DNA of 64,000 nt from VRUE01 sp963774405 (lineage in GTDB: Bacteria; Actinomycetota; Thermoleophilia; Solirubrobacterales; 70-9). Positions 1-8,823 of the stretch are shown here, piece by piece. The position numbers and the translations under genes were made by a program. The stretch's first letter is position 1, and each line of letters starts with the position of its first letter. The stretch covers positions 1,012,577-1,076,576 of the forward strand of contig CAVZEV010000005.1 in the NCBI GenBank assembly GCA_963774405.1, in the 5' to 3' direction. Below the pieces are notes generated by a model, which was not told where the DNA came from, ran no database searches, and saw only the letters and a list, made by a program, of their open reading frames with translations.

Positions 1-413
1 GGAAGAACCCCGAGAACCTGACGGCCCGCCAGCAGTCAAAGCTCTCCGACATCGAGCGGCTCAACCGGCCGCTTTACCGGGCCTACCTGCTGAAGGAGCA
101 ACTGCGCCAGATCTACAGGCTTGGGCCGAAGGCGGCGGTCGGCCTGTTGGATCGGTGGCTTGCCTGGGCACGTCGCTGCCGCCTGAAGCCCTTCGTGAAG
201 CTCGCCCGCACGATCACTGCGCAGCGAGCGGGGATCCTCGCTGCGATTCGCCACGGGCTCTCCAACGCCCGGGTGGAGGCGATCAACACCCAGATCCGCT
301 TGATCGCCCGCCGGGCCTTCGGGTTTCACACTCCCCAGGCGCTGATCTCCCTGGCGATGCTGAAGCTCAGCGGCCTGTGTCCACCTTTGCCCGGCCGGGT
401 CACGGTGACATGA
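1..413 (+). CDS. ISL3-family transposase, C-terminal part (cut by window edge)
   Basis: The frame is open from base 3 to the stop at 411-413, with no start in the window, so the 5' part lies outside. The translation carries the last part of an ISL3-type DDE transposase: a basic helix-rich stretch, then SNARVEAINTQIRLIARRAFG (the catalytic Glu is in VEAIN), then a short tail. ISL3 transposases cut and paste DNA through a DDE active site. The sequence differs clearly from the ISL3 transposase at 38874-41421 (which has YAEGVINKVKVIKRRAYG at the same place), so these are two different ISL3 elements. Whether this copy is intact cannot be told from here. Confidence 0.85.
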   Translation, partial: KNPENLTARQQSKLSDIERLNRPLYRAYLLKEQLRQIYRLGPKAAVGLLDRWLAWARRCRLKPFVKLARTITAQRAGILAAIRHGLSNARVEAINTQIRLIARRAFGFHTPQALISLAMLKLSGLCPPLPGRVTVT

Positions 414-437
414 CCCACGGAAACGTCAGGAGAGCCC

Positions 438-458
438 AAAAAGTTAAGCGGAACCCCT
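438..458. repeat. 21-base motif repeated at 41462-41482, probable element end
   Basis: This 21-base sequence (AAAAAGTTAAGCGG followed by AACCCCT) recurs without a mismatch at 41462-41482 in the same orientation. Here it lies 25 bases after the transposase stop, so it is most easily read as the right terminal repeat of the ISL3-type element at the window start. In both places a minus-strand gene ends 16-20 bases to its right. Confidence 0.5.
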
Positions 459-473
459 GCCAAGTTAGGCCGT

Positions 474-830
474 CTAGACCAGAACCGACTCCCGTGAAGA
501 CAGTTCAGCAGAGAGCAGCGAGCGCTGGCGCGAGGTCAGCGTGCCCAGCTTCTTGTTCTCGTTGAGGGCGAGGCCGATCAGGAACTTGCGGGCGCGGGTG
601 CGGCCCCAGCGGCGCTGGCTGGTCAGCAGCTCGGCCAGGGTCATGCTCTCGGTCTCCCAGGGGCACTCGCGCACAACGTCCGCCGCGTCGACGTCACCCC
701 GTGCGATCGAGCGCTTGAGCTCTGCCCGCGCGAGTCGCACGCGGTTGGCGCGAGCAAGCGCCTGCATGTGCTGCGGGGCCTGGATTACGGAAGCGGTCGT
801 CTGAGCAGGGGCGATTGAAGCAGCATCCAC
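474..830 (-). CDS. mihF: Actinobacterial-type integration host factor (mIHF)
   Basis: 118-residue basic protein. Residues about 25-115 match the actinobacterial IHF fold: an arginine/alanine-rich helix with RLARAELKRSIARGDV, a helix containing MTLAELLTSQRRWGRTRARKFL, and a C-terminal helix with LTSRQRSLLSAEL. The middle part corresponds to the helix-two-turn-helix that grips and bends DNA. Family members are nucleoid-associated proteins, essential in mycobacteria and needed for some phage integration. The ATG at 830 has a GGAGGAG Shine-Dalgarno upstream. The N-terminal ~22 residues are an extra, probably disordered, tail. In many actinobacteria this gene sits next to gmk; that context is not seen here. 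Confidence 0.8.
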   Translation of the reverse strand: MDAASIAPAQTTASVIQAPQHMQALARANRVRLARAELKRSIARGDVDAADVVRECPWETESMTLAELLTSQRRWGRTRARKFLIGLALNENKKLGTLTSRQRSLLSAELSSRESVLV

Positions 831-1083
831 TGGGACTCCTCCCTTCGAGGTTCATTAACTGGGTAGCTCTGCGCACCGAACCGGAGGGGCGAACCTCGGC
901 CTGGCTGAGTTGAGTTCTCCACCATTCGCGTCCCTGCCCCGGGATGCGGTCGGCGCGAGGGCAAGCTATGCGTTCGGAGTGGAGACCGTCAACCCCGTCG
1001 GATGGAAAGTCGCCCCCGGGCGGTCGCTAAGAGCACCTTTTTTGTAAACGTTTTGAGCTGCCCCGTTTCGGACAGGCCCGAAA

Positions 1084-2343
1084 CTACCCCGACCGGGGTA
1101 GATCGGGAAAGTTCTCGATCACTCTGGCGATCGTTGCCAGTGCGCCGTCGAGGTGCTCGCGCTCGTGGGTCGCCATCAGGCTGGTGCGCAGCAGGGCACC
1201 GCCCGGCGGCACGGCGGGGTGGATCGCGACGTTGGTGTAGACGCCGGCGTCGAAGAGCGCCTTCCAAAGCAGCACCGCCTGCCAGTCGTCGCCGACCACG
1301 ACCGGCACCACCGGCGTCGTCGCCACGGTTCCGTCGGGAAGGGTGCCCGGCTCGATCACCTCGAGCCCGAGCCGGCGCAGTCCCTCGCGCAGGTAGGAGG
1401 CGTTGTCGAGCAGCGCCTCGAAGAGCCGCGGGCCGTCGGAGCGGATCACCCGCAGTGCCTCCAGCGCCGCGCCGACCGCCGCCGGCACCGCCGAGGCGCT
1501 GAAGACGAAGGAGCGCGAGGAGATCCGCAGGTACTCGATCACGTCGGCCGGGCCGGCGACGAAGCCGCCGCAGGAGGCGAGGCTCTTGGAGAAGGTGCCC
1601 ATCCGCAGGTCGACCTCGTCCTCGAGCCCGAAGAGCTCGCAGGCGCCGGCACCGCGGGCGCCGAGCACGCCGGCGCCGTGCGCCTCGTCGACCATCAGGC
1701 GGGCGCCGTAGCCCTTGCAGAGCTCGACTATGCGGGGCAGGTCGCAGACGTCCCCCTCCATCGAGAAGACGCCGTCGACGACGACCAGGACGCCGCCGCC
1801 GTCCTCGGCCGCGCGCTGCAGCATCTTCTCCAGCTTGTCCATGCGGTTGTGGCGGAAGGGCCGCAGCTTGGCGCCGGAGAGGCGGCAGCCGTCGAGGATC
1901 GAGGCGTGGTCGCCGGAGTCGACGATCACCGTGTCGCCCGGCTCGAGGATCGTGCCGATCGTGCCCAGGTTCGACTGGTAGCCGGTCGAGAAGACGATCG
2001 CGTCCTCCGCCTGCATCCACTCGGCGAGCTCGCTCTCCAGGGCCACGTGCAGCGGCGTCGTGCCGTTGAGCAGGCGCGAGCCGGTGACGCCGGTGCCGTA
2101 GGTCTCCAGGGCGTCGCGCGCCGCCTGCTTGACCCGCTCGTCGCCGGTCAGGCCAAGGTAGTTGTTGGAGCCGAGCATGATCGTCTCGCGCCCCTCCATC
2201 TCGACCACCGGGCCGGCCTGCGAGGTGAGCAGGCGGAAGTAGGGCAGCAGGTCGTGCTGCTTGGCCGCTTCCAGCTGCTCGAGGCGGTCGTGGTTGCGGG
2301 CCTTCTCGAAGACGTCGACGGGGGTCTTGGCGGTTTCGCTCAT
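1084..2343 (-). CDS. Alpha-oxoamine synthase (serine palmitoyltransferase / KBL / BioF family)
   Basis: 419-residue PLP enzyme of the alpha-oxoamine synthase family, which condenses an amino acid with an acyl-CoA and releases CO2. Landmarks are GSNNYLGLT near residue 58, His146 in SGDHAS (stacks on PLP), VDEAHG at 218-223 and the PLP-binding Lys253 in GTFSKS. Sequence alone cannot separate 8-amino-7-oxononanoate synthase, 2-amino-3-ketobutyrate CoA ligase and serine palmitoyltransferase. There are no bio genes and no threonine dehydrogenase nearby. The divergent partner, 25 bases away, is a GNAT protein of the kind proposed as bacterial ceramide synthase, so serine palmitoyltransferase is favoured by context. 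No acyl-carrier gene is adjacent. Confidence 0.8.
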   Translation of the reverse strand: MSETAKTPVDVFEKARNHDRLEQLEAAKQHDLLPYFRLLTSQAGPVVEMEGRETIMLGSNNYLGLTGDERVKQAARDALETYGTGVTGSRLLNGTTPLHVALESELAEWMQAEDAIVFSTGYQSNLGTIGTILEPGDTVIVDSGDHASILDGCRLSGAKLRPFRHNRMDKLEKMLQRAAEDGGGVLVVVDGVFSMEGDVCDLPRIVELCKGYGARLMVDEAHGAGVLGARGAGACELFGLEDEVDLRMGTFSKSLASCGGFVAGPADVIEYLRISSRSFVFSASAVPAAVGAALEALRVIRSDGPRLFEALLDNASYLREGLRRLGLEVIEPGTLPDGTVATTPVVPVVVGDDWQAVLLWKALFDAGVYTNVAIHPAVPPGGALLRTSLMATHEREHLDGALATIARVIENFPDLPRSG

Positions 2344-2368
2344 TGCCAGAGTGTAGGTTCAGCACCCC

Positions 2369-3490
2369 ATGGCAAGCGTGAGCGTCATCCCGGTCCGCAA
2401 GGGGCGCGAGCTGAGGCGCTTCATCGACCTTCCCTACCGCCTGCACGCCGGCACGCCGTGGGTCCCGCCGCTGAAACTCGAGCGGCGCCTCTTCCTCAAC
2501 CGCAAGCTCAATCCCTATTTCAAGCACGGCGAGGCCGAGTACTTCCTCGCCCTGCGCGGCGATCGGGTGGTCGGCCGCATCAGCGCCCAGATCGACCGCG
2601 CCTTCAACGAGTTCCACGACAGCCGCTGGGGCATGTTCGGCTTCCTCGAGCTCGAGGACGACGAGGAGGCGATGGAGGCGCTGCTCGCCGCCGCCGAGGG
2701 GTGGCTGCGGCAGCGCGGCTGCGATCGCATGGTCGGGCCGATGGACTTCTCGATGAACGAGGAGAGCGGCGTCCTGATCGAGGGCTTCGAGCTGGAGCCG
2801 CTGATCCGCCAGCCCTGGCACCCGCGCTACTACCAGCGCCTCTGCGAGGGGGCGGGCCTGGAGAAGGCGATGGACCTCTACTCCTGGGCGCTCGACATCA
2901 GCGACCGCGAGGACATGCTGCCGATCATGTTCGAGCTCGACGAGCGCGCCCGAAAAGAGCACGGCGTGACGATCCGCAAGATGTCGCGCCGCCATCTGCG
3001 CAAGGAGATGGACCGCTTCGCCGAGATCTACAACGCTGCCTGGGCGAGCAACTGGGGCTTCGTCCCCTACTCGAAGGAGGACCTCGACGCCTACACGCTC
3101 GACATGCACCTGGTCTTCTCGCGCGAATGGTTCATGGTCGCCGAACGCGACGGTGAGACGATCGCCGTCGCGATCACGCTGCCCGACACCAACCAGGTGC
3201 TGAAGAAGATGAAGGGGCGCCTGCTGCCGCTCGGCTGGTGGCACTTCCTCAAGCGCAACCGCATCGCCGACCGGGTACGGGTCGGCTTCCTCGGCGTCAA
3301 GCCGGAGCACCAGCACACCGGCGTCGCCGCCTCGCTCTACGTCGAGCACTTCGACACCGCCGCGCGGACGCCGCAGAGCAAGGGCGAGGCGGGCTGGATC
3401 CTCGAGACCAACGAGGCGATGAACCGCGGCCTGGAAGCGATGAGCGGCGAGATCGTCAAGCGCTACCGGGTCTTCGAGCGGCGGTTTTAG
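2369..3490 (+). CDS. GNAT-fold acyltransferase, possible bacterial ceramide synthase
   Basis: 373-residue protein with an N-terminal and a C-terminal GNAT-like half. Features include RFIDLPYRLH near residue 17, an aromatic WVPPL segment, FLALRGDRVVGRISA near 65, GPMDFSMNEESG near 125, and VGFLGVKPEHQHTGVA near 305, which resembles the acyl-CoA pyrophosphate loop of GNAT enzymes. The start ATG at 2369 is 25 bases from the start of the divergent alpha-oxoamine synthase, so both genes must share overlapping promoters. In Caulobacter, a GNAT protein acts as ceramide synthase (bCerS) with a serine palmitoyltransferase, and Actinobacteria with such genes have been reported. The assignment here is inference from family resemblance and pairing; a different N-acyltransferase is possible. 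Confidence 0.55.
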   Translation: MASVSVIPVRKGRELRRFIDLPYRLHAGTPWVPPLKLERRLFLNRKLNPYFKHGEAEYFLALRGDRVVGRISAQIDRAFNEFHDSRWGMFGFLELEDDEEAMEALLAAAEGWLRQRGCDRMVGPMDFSMNEESGVLIEGFELEPLIRQPWHPRYYQRLCEGAGLEKAMDLYSWALDISDREDMLPIMFELDERARKEHGVTIRKMSRRHLRKEMDRFAEIYNAAWASNWGFVPYSKEDLDAYTLDMHLVFSREWFMVAERDGETIAVAITLPDTNQVLKKMKGRLLPLGWWHFLKRNRIADRVRVGFLGVKPEHQHTGVAASLYVEHFDTAARTPQSKGEAGWILETNEAMNRGLEAMSGEIVKRYRVFERRF

Positions 3491-3550
3491 ATCTACGCAA
3501 GGTGCGGGATGCCTCCGGTTGCGCGCCGCGGCCGTCGCTAAGGTCGGACG

Positions 3551-3820
3551 ATGTCCAAGGTCGAGTTGGAGGTGGTTCCGGTCAAGGCATTTCCGCGTGA
3601 GGAGCCCGGGGCGCTGGCGGTCCGCAACGAGGCGAAGACCGCGGTCATCGCCGCCGCGGGCGGTGTCCTGGCGGGTGCGGCCACGGTCGCCGCGGTGCGC
3701 GCGGTCGGCGCCGTGGCGAGTCGCAAACGCAGCCCGCGTCGGCTCATCCGCCGCGAGCGCCCCAACAACGTCGTCGCCAGCCGCTCGTTCCTGGTCGACG
3801 TTCACCTGCTGGGTCGGTGA
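3551..3820 (+). CDS. Small hypothetical protein with one hydrophobic segment
   Basis: 89 residues. An acidic and polar start is followed by an alanine/valine/glycine-rich hydrophobic stretch (about residues 29-53), then a strongly basic segment SRKRSPRRLIRRERP, which fits an anchored protein with a positive cytoplasmic side. The stop overlaps the GTG start of the DNA glycosylase by four bases, so the two are probably translated together. No family is recognised and no function can be inferred beyond membrane association. Confidence 0.6.
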   Translation: MSKVELEVVPVKAFPREEPGALAVRNEAKTAVIAAAGGVLAGAATVAAVRAVGAVASRKRSPRRLIRRERPNNVVASRSFLVDVHLLGR

Positions 3821-4716
3821 GCGCTGAAGTAGAGGTGCGACCGCCCTCGCCCTTTCGCCTGCCGGCCCACGGCAGCGAGGACGGCACGATGCGGGTGCAG
3901 CGCGGCGTCGTCTCCCGGCTCCTCCACGTCGGCGGCAGCCCCGTCCTGGTGCGGGCCTGGGAACCGGGCAAGGACCGAGTCGCGCTGCGGGCCGAGGCGC
4001 TCGACCCCGGGGCGATCGCCGCGCCGGGGCCGGCGGTGACCCTGTCGGACCGCCGCGCCGGCTCGGCCGAGCTGGCGCTGGCGCTGGAGCGGATGCGCTT
4101 CGCCCTCGCCGTCGACGACGACCTTGGCGAGTTCTACAGCCGCTTCAAGCGCGACCCGCTGCTGGGGCCGCTGCTGCGCCGCCGGCCGCACCTGCGCCCG
4201 CGCCGGCGGCCCTGGCCCTGGGAGGCGCTGGCCTGGGCGGTGGTCAAGCAGCTGATCGAGACCGGCCGCGCTGCCCGCATCCAGCGCCGCATGGTCGGCC
4301 GCTGGGGGCCGAGGCTCGGGCCGCGCGGCGAGGGCCTGCGCGACGTCCCCACCGCCGGCCTGATCGCCGGCCGCGCCCCGGTCGAACTGGAGTCGATGGG
4401 GCTGGCGCTGAAGCGCGCGATCGCCCTGCGCGCGGTCGCCGGCCAGGTCGCGGGCGGGCGCTGCGAGCTCGATCAGGCGGCGGCCGACGGCCGCCTGCTG
4501 CGCATCCGCGAGATCGGCCCCTGGACCGTCCAGTGCCTCGGCCTCTTCGGTCGCGGCGACCCCGACTCGCTGCCCGCCGGCGACCTGATCTACCTCAAGC
4601 TGGTCGGTCGCCTGGCCCGACTCGGCCGCCGCGCCACGGTCGAGGAGGTGGAGGAGTTCTACGCTCCCTACGCGCCTTTCCGGGGCCTGGCGGGAGCTTG
4701 GACGACCGGTCTTTAG
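3817..4716 (+). CDS. DNA-3-methyladenine glycosylase II family (AlkA-like)
   Basis: 299-residue HhH-GPD DNA glycosylase, which removes alkylated bases at the start of base-excision repair. The helix-hairpin-helix LLRIREIGPWTVQC lies at 227-240. The catalytic Asp is most likely Asp256 in LPAGDLIYLK. The N-terminal domain (about 1-120) is the AlkA-type beta domain, including the FYSRFKRDPLLG segment often seen in these proteins. The start GTG at 3817 overlaps the upstream small gene. There is no Ada regulator nearby. A broad substrate range is typical of the family, and the exact substrate is not predictable. Confidence 0.85.
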   Translation: MSAEVEVRPPSPFRLPAHGSEDGTMRVQRGVVSRLLHVGGSPVLVRAWEPGKDRVALRAEALDPGAIAAPGPAVTLSDRRAGSAELALALERMRFALAVDDDLGEFYSRFKRDPLLGPLLRRRPHLRPRRRPWPWEALAWAVVKQLIETGRAARIQRRMVGRWGPRLGPRGEGLRDVPTAGLIAGRAPVELESMGLALKRAIALRAVAGQVAGGRCELDQAAADGRLLRIREIGPWTVQCLGLFGRGDPDSLPAGDLIYLKLVGRLARLGRRATVEEVEEFYAPYAPFRGLAGAWTTGL

Positions 4717-4771
4717 AGGGTCATTCGCGGCCAAACTCAAGCGTGCGTGGCAACGGTCGATAAGCGAGCAA

Positions 4772-7065
4772 ATGGAGAGCTCGAAACGGGGCGGTGCCTG
4801 GCCCGACAAACGCGTCAACGAGTTCCTCGACCAGATCTCCTCTGGCGGTGAGGATTACCGCCGCTTGGTCGAGCGACTGCCGGCGATCGTCTACGCCTCC
4901 GAGCTCGGCGAGAACGGCCGTTGGCGCTACGTCAGTCCCCAGGTCGAGGAAATCCTCGGCTACACGCCGGAGGAATGGCTTGCCGACCCCGGCCTCTGGG
5001 CCCGTCTCCTGCACCCCGACGATCGCGAGCGCGCAATCTCACAGGAGACCCGCAAGACGATGGGGACCGCAACCCGCCGCCGGTCGACTACCGGATGGTC
5101 ACCCGCGACGGCCGCACCGTCTGGATCCTCGACGAGGCGGTGCTCGAGCCCGATGAATCGGGCACGCCAATTTGGCACGGTGTCCTCTACGACATCACCG
5201 AGCGCAAGAACGCCGAGCAGGAGCTGCAGCGGGCGGCGGCGCAGCAGGCGGCCGTGGCGCAGCTGGGAGGCCGCGCCCTGCAGGACGGCGACCCGGAGGG
5301 CCTGATGCGCGAGGCGGTCGCGCTGCTGCAGGAGATCGAGGGCGTGCACGCGGCCTGCATCTGGGAGGTCGGCCGCGACGGCCGCCGGCTCGGTCTGCGC
5401 GCCGGCCTCGAGGACCGCGTCGTCGGCGCCGCCCGCGCCTCGGCCGCTCGCGACTCGCACGCCGGCGCCGCGCTGGACTCGCGGCTGCACGTGATCGTCG
5501 ACGACTGGTCCGCCGAGCGGCGCTTCTCGATGCCGCCGGCGCTGCGGGTGATGGGCGTGCGCAGCAGCCTTGCGGTCGTGATCGACGGCAAGGAGCGACC
5601 CTTCGGCGTGCTCGACATCCACTCGACCGAGCCGAGCCGCTTCACCCCGCAGGACGTTCACTTCGTGCAGGCCTCGGCCAACGTGCTCGCCGACGCGATC
5701 GAGCGCCACGTGGCCGATCAGGCCCTGCGCCACCGTGTCCTGCACGACCCGCTCACCGGGTTGCCCAACCGGCTCAGCTTCGTCGACTCGCTGGACGACG
5801 CGCTCAAGCGCAGCACCGTCTCCGGCTCGCCGGTCGGGATCCTCTTCCTCGACCTCGACAACTTCAAGCTGATCAACGACAGCATGGGCCACCACGCCGG
5901 CGACGAGCTGCTGCGGGCGGTGGCGCCCCGCCTGCGTGCCCACCTGCGCCCCGGCGACATCGTCGCCCGCTTCGGCGGCGATGAGTTCGGCATCCTGGTC
6001 GACCGCCTGGCCGACGAGGACGAGGCGGTCGCGATCGCCGATCGCATCGCCGCCGCCTTCGCCGAGCCCTACGCGATGGGCGGCGTCGATCACTTCGTCA
6101 GCGCCAGCGTCGGCATCGCCGTGGCGCGGCCCTCGACCCGCGAGCCGATCGACGCCGACCTGCTGATCCGCGACGCCGATGCCGCCATGTACCGGGCCAA
6201 GGAGCGCGGGCGTGCCCGCTGCGAGCTCTTCGACGCCGAGATGCGGGCGGGGGCCCTGCGGCGGCTGGAGGTCGAGCGCGAGCTACGCCAGGCGCTCGAG
6301 CGCAACGAGCTCGAGCTCCACTACCAGCCGCTTATCGCCCTGCGCAGCGGCGAGATCACCGGGCTCGAGGCGCTGGTGCGCTGGCGCCATCCCGAGCGCG
6401 GCCTGCTCGACCCCGGCGACTTCGTCCCGATCGCCGAGGACAGCGGCTTGATCGAGCCGATCGGGCGTTGGGTGCAGGAGAGCGCCTGCCGCCAGGTGCT
6501 CGAGTGGCACGAGCTGCGCCCTGACCAGCGGCCCTTCGACGTCTCGGTCAATCTCTCGGCGCGGCAGGTGACCAACCGCGAGCTGGCCAACTCGATCGGC
6601 GAGATCCTCGCCAACACCGGGCTCGACCCCGTGCACCTGCGACTCGAGGTGACCGAGAGCGTCTTGGTCGAGGAGTCGGCAACCGCCACCGGCACCCTGG
6701 AAGCCCTCAGCGACCTCGGCGTCGGCCTCGTCCTCGACGATTTCGGCACCGGTTACTCCTCACTCGCCTACCTCAACCGCTTCCCCTTCGACGCGCTCAA
6801 GATCGACCGCTCCTTCGTCGACGCGCTCGGGGTCGAACAGGAGCGCACGGCGATCGTCGAGGCGATCATCGGCATGGCCCGGGCGCTCTCACTCGACGTG
6901 ATTGCCGAGGGGGTCGAGAACGAGCCGCAAATGCTGGAGCTGAGCCGGCTCGACTGCGACTACGCCCAGGGTCACCTCTTCTCGCGGGCGCTGCCGCCGG
7001 AGAAGATCTCGGCGCTGCTCGGCGAAGGGGCGCCGCTCTATTCGGGGATCGCGCCCGGCAGGTAG
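4772..7065 (+). CDS. PAS-GAF-GGDEF-EAL cyclic-di-GMP enzyme (one frameshift)
   Basis: Two overlapping frames make one protein of about 764 residues if a single base is restored in the GGGG run at 5062-5065. The first frame (ATG 4772) gives the first half of a PAS domain (RLPAIVYASELGENGRW to HPDDRERA). The second resumes at VDYRMVTRDGRTVWILDE and completes it with DITERKNAEQE. Then come a GAF domain, a diguanylate cyclase domain with an intact RFGGDEF near 5968, and a phosphodiesterase domain with EALVRW near 6367, DDFGTGYSSL and EGVEN. Both catalytic signatures look complete, so it may both make and break c-di-GMP. The frameshift is either an assembly error or recent decay. The 3' end overlaps the convergent ABC gene by 28 bases. 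Confidence 0.85.
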
Positions 7066-8060
7066 GCGTTGCTGAGCAGGCTCGACGGTTCCGGCAAGCC
7101 TTTGATCAGGTCGTTGTCGCGCATCCAGCCGCTGAATTCGCGCCACTGATCCGGCGACATGTAGCCGTAGGGCTGCTTGCCTCGCGGCGGGTTGAGCAGC
7201 GGCAGCGTCGCCGCCAGCTCGGCCTTGGTCAGCTTCGGGTCGAGGTCGGGGTTGGCTTCTTCCAGGGCCTTGGCCGCGGCTCCCGGGTTCTGCGCTGCGG
7301 CGGCGGTGCCGCGGGCGAGGGCGGCGATGAAGAGCCGGATCGCCTGCGGGTCTTCTTCCAGCCGCGCCTCCCGCGCGGCCAGGACGAGCTCGTCGTAGGT
7401 CGGCACGCCGAGCTTGTCGACGGGGGTGACGACGGGGTCGGAGCCGCGCAGGCGCAGGTCGACGCCCTCGACGTTGCTGAAGCCGCCCAGCATCGCCTGC
7501 GCCTTGCCGCCGAGCAGCGCCGGCAGCAGCCCGAAGCCGACGTTGACCGAGTTGACGTCGGACGGGGTCAGCTTCGCCCGGCCGAGGATCGTCTTCAGGT
7601 AGGCGTCCTGGTAGGGGATCCCGGCCGTGGCGATCGTCTTGCCGCGCAGGTCGCCGACGCCCTTTATGCCCGATTTCTTCAACCAGATCATCGAGGTCAG
7701 CGGGCGGTTGACGAGCGCGGCGACCGCCTTGACGTCGAGGCCCTGTTCGCGGGCAAGGATCAGCTCGGGCTCGTAGGAGATCGCCAGGTCGGTGCGGCCC
7801 GCGGCGAGCAGCTTCAGCGGCGCGGCGGGGTCAGACGGGGTCTGGATCTTCACGTCGAGCCCGGCTTCTTTGAAGTAGCCGAGCTTCTGCGCCATGTAGA
7901 TCCCGGCGTGATCGGGGTTGGGATAGAAGTCGAGAGTGAGACTGAGCGCTTCGGTCTTGCCGCTCGTGTCCTCGCTCTTCTCGCCGCAGGCGGCGAGGCC
8001 GAGCGCCAGGGCGAGCAGGGCGACTGCAAGGGCGACCGCCGGGGTCGAGGCGCGCTTCAT
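7038..8060 (-). CDS. ABC transporter substrate-binding lipoprotein, NMT1/THI5-like (ThiY type)
   Basis: 340 residues. A basic start, a hydrophobic helix and the lipobox LAAC place the lipid-modified Cys at 25, so the protein sits on the outside of the membrane. The mature part begins LSLTLDFYPNPDHAGIYMAQKLGYFKEAGLDV, typical of NMT1/THI5-like binding proteins that carry pyrimidine precursors of thiamine, riboflavin or similar small molecules. It is the last gene of a three-gene operon (ATPase, permease, binding protein). The ligand is uncertain. There is no TPP riboswitch-like element ahead of the operon, so thiamine-precursor transport is plausible but not shown. Confidence 0.8.
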   Translation of the reverse strand: MKRASTPAVALAVALLALALGLAACGEKSEDTSGKTEALSLTLDFYPNPDHAGIYMAQKLGYFKEAGLDVKIQTPSDPAAPLKLLAAGRTDLAISYEPELILAREQGLDVKAVAALVNRPLTSMIWLKKSGIKGVGDLRGKTIATAGIPYQDAYLKTILGRAKLTPSDVNSVNVGFGLLPALLGGKAQAMLGGFSNVEGVDLRLRGSDPVVTPVDKLGVPTYDELVLAAREARLEEDPQAIRLFIAALARGTAAAAQNPGAAAKALEEANPDLDPKLTKAELAATLPLLNPPRGKQPYGYMSPDQWREFSGWMRDNDLIKGLPEPSSLLSNAYLPGAIPE

Positions 8061-8070
8061 CCCCTGCTTT

Positions 8071-8823
8071 CTATCGCCAAGTGACGATGCGGCGCTGCGC
8101 GAGGGCCGTCAGGGCGAAGAGGAGGAGCGCCATCGTCGAGAGGACGGCCACTGAGGCGAAGAGGCGCGCGGTCTCCAGCTGGCCGTTGTCCTGGAGGATC
8201 AGGTGGCCGAGCCCGGCGCTGGAGCCGACCCACTCGCCGAAGACCGCTCCGATCGGGGCGAGGACCACCGCCAGCCGCGCGCCGGTGAAGAAGTAGGGCA
8301 ACGCCGTCGGTGTCTCGAGCCGCCAGAGGATCTGCAGCCTCGAGGCGTCGAGACTGCGCATCATCTTGGTCGCCTCCGGGTCGGCCGTGCCCAGGCCGGC
8401 GAAGGTGCCCACCGCGACCGGGAAGAAGCAGATCAGCAGGACGACGATCGCCTTGGGCCAGACCCCGAATCCCAGCCAGATGATCAGGATCGGCGCGATT
8501 GCCAGGATCGGGATCGTCTGCGAGACGACGATCAGGGGGTTGAGGGTGTCCCTGACGAGGCCCGAGAGGTGCATGGCGAAGGCGATCGCGACGCCGACGA
8601 TGAGGCTGAGCCCGAGGCCGAGCAGCATCTCGCGCAGCGTCACCCAGGCGTTTTCGGCAAGCAGCGAGCGGCTCTGCCAGAGCGATTCGGCGATTTCCAG
8701 CGGCGAGGCGATCGCGTAGCTTTCGAGCTTGAGCAGATCGGCGAGGGCGCCGCTCGAGGCGGCCAGCTGCCAGGCGCCGATCAGGATCGCCAGGAACAGG
8801 GCGGGGAGGAGCCGGCGCCTCAT
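8071..8823 (-). CDS. ABC transporter permease (ThiX/SsuC type)
   Basis: 250-residue inner-membrane permease with about six hydrophobic helices. The binding-protein-dependent permease EAA-type loop that contacts the ATPase is near MMRSLDASRLQILWRLETPTALPYFFTGAR. The ATG at 8823 overlaps the stop of the upstream ATPase gene by four bases (ATGA), which fixes the start. A longer open frame to 9060 exists but its extra N-terminus is a shadow of the ATPase gene. The permease works with the flanking ATPase and binding lipoprotein as a single importer. Confidence 0.85.
   Translation of the reverse strand: MRRRLLPALFLAILIGAWQLAASSGALADLLKLESYAIASPLEIAESLWQSRSLLAENAWVTLREMLLGLGLSLIVGVAIAFAMHLSGLVRDTLNPLIVVSQTIPILAIAPILIIWLGFGVWPKAIVVLLICFFPVAVGTFAGLGTADPEATKMMRSLDASRLQILWRLETPTALPYFFTGARLAVVLAPIGAVFGEWVGSSAGLGHLILQDNGQLETARLFASVAVLSTMALLLFALTALAQRRIVTWR

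Noticed and set aside
989..3805. Very long open frame on the minus strand (938 codons) over the alpha-oxoamine synthase region
   Set aside because: It is a high-GC shadow; its composition is Arg/Ala/Pro-rich without motifs, and the real genes on both strands carry intact active sites.
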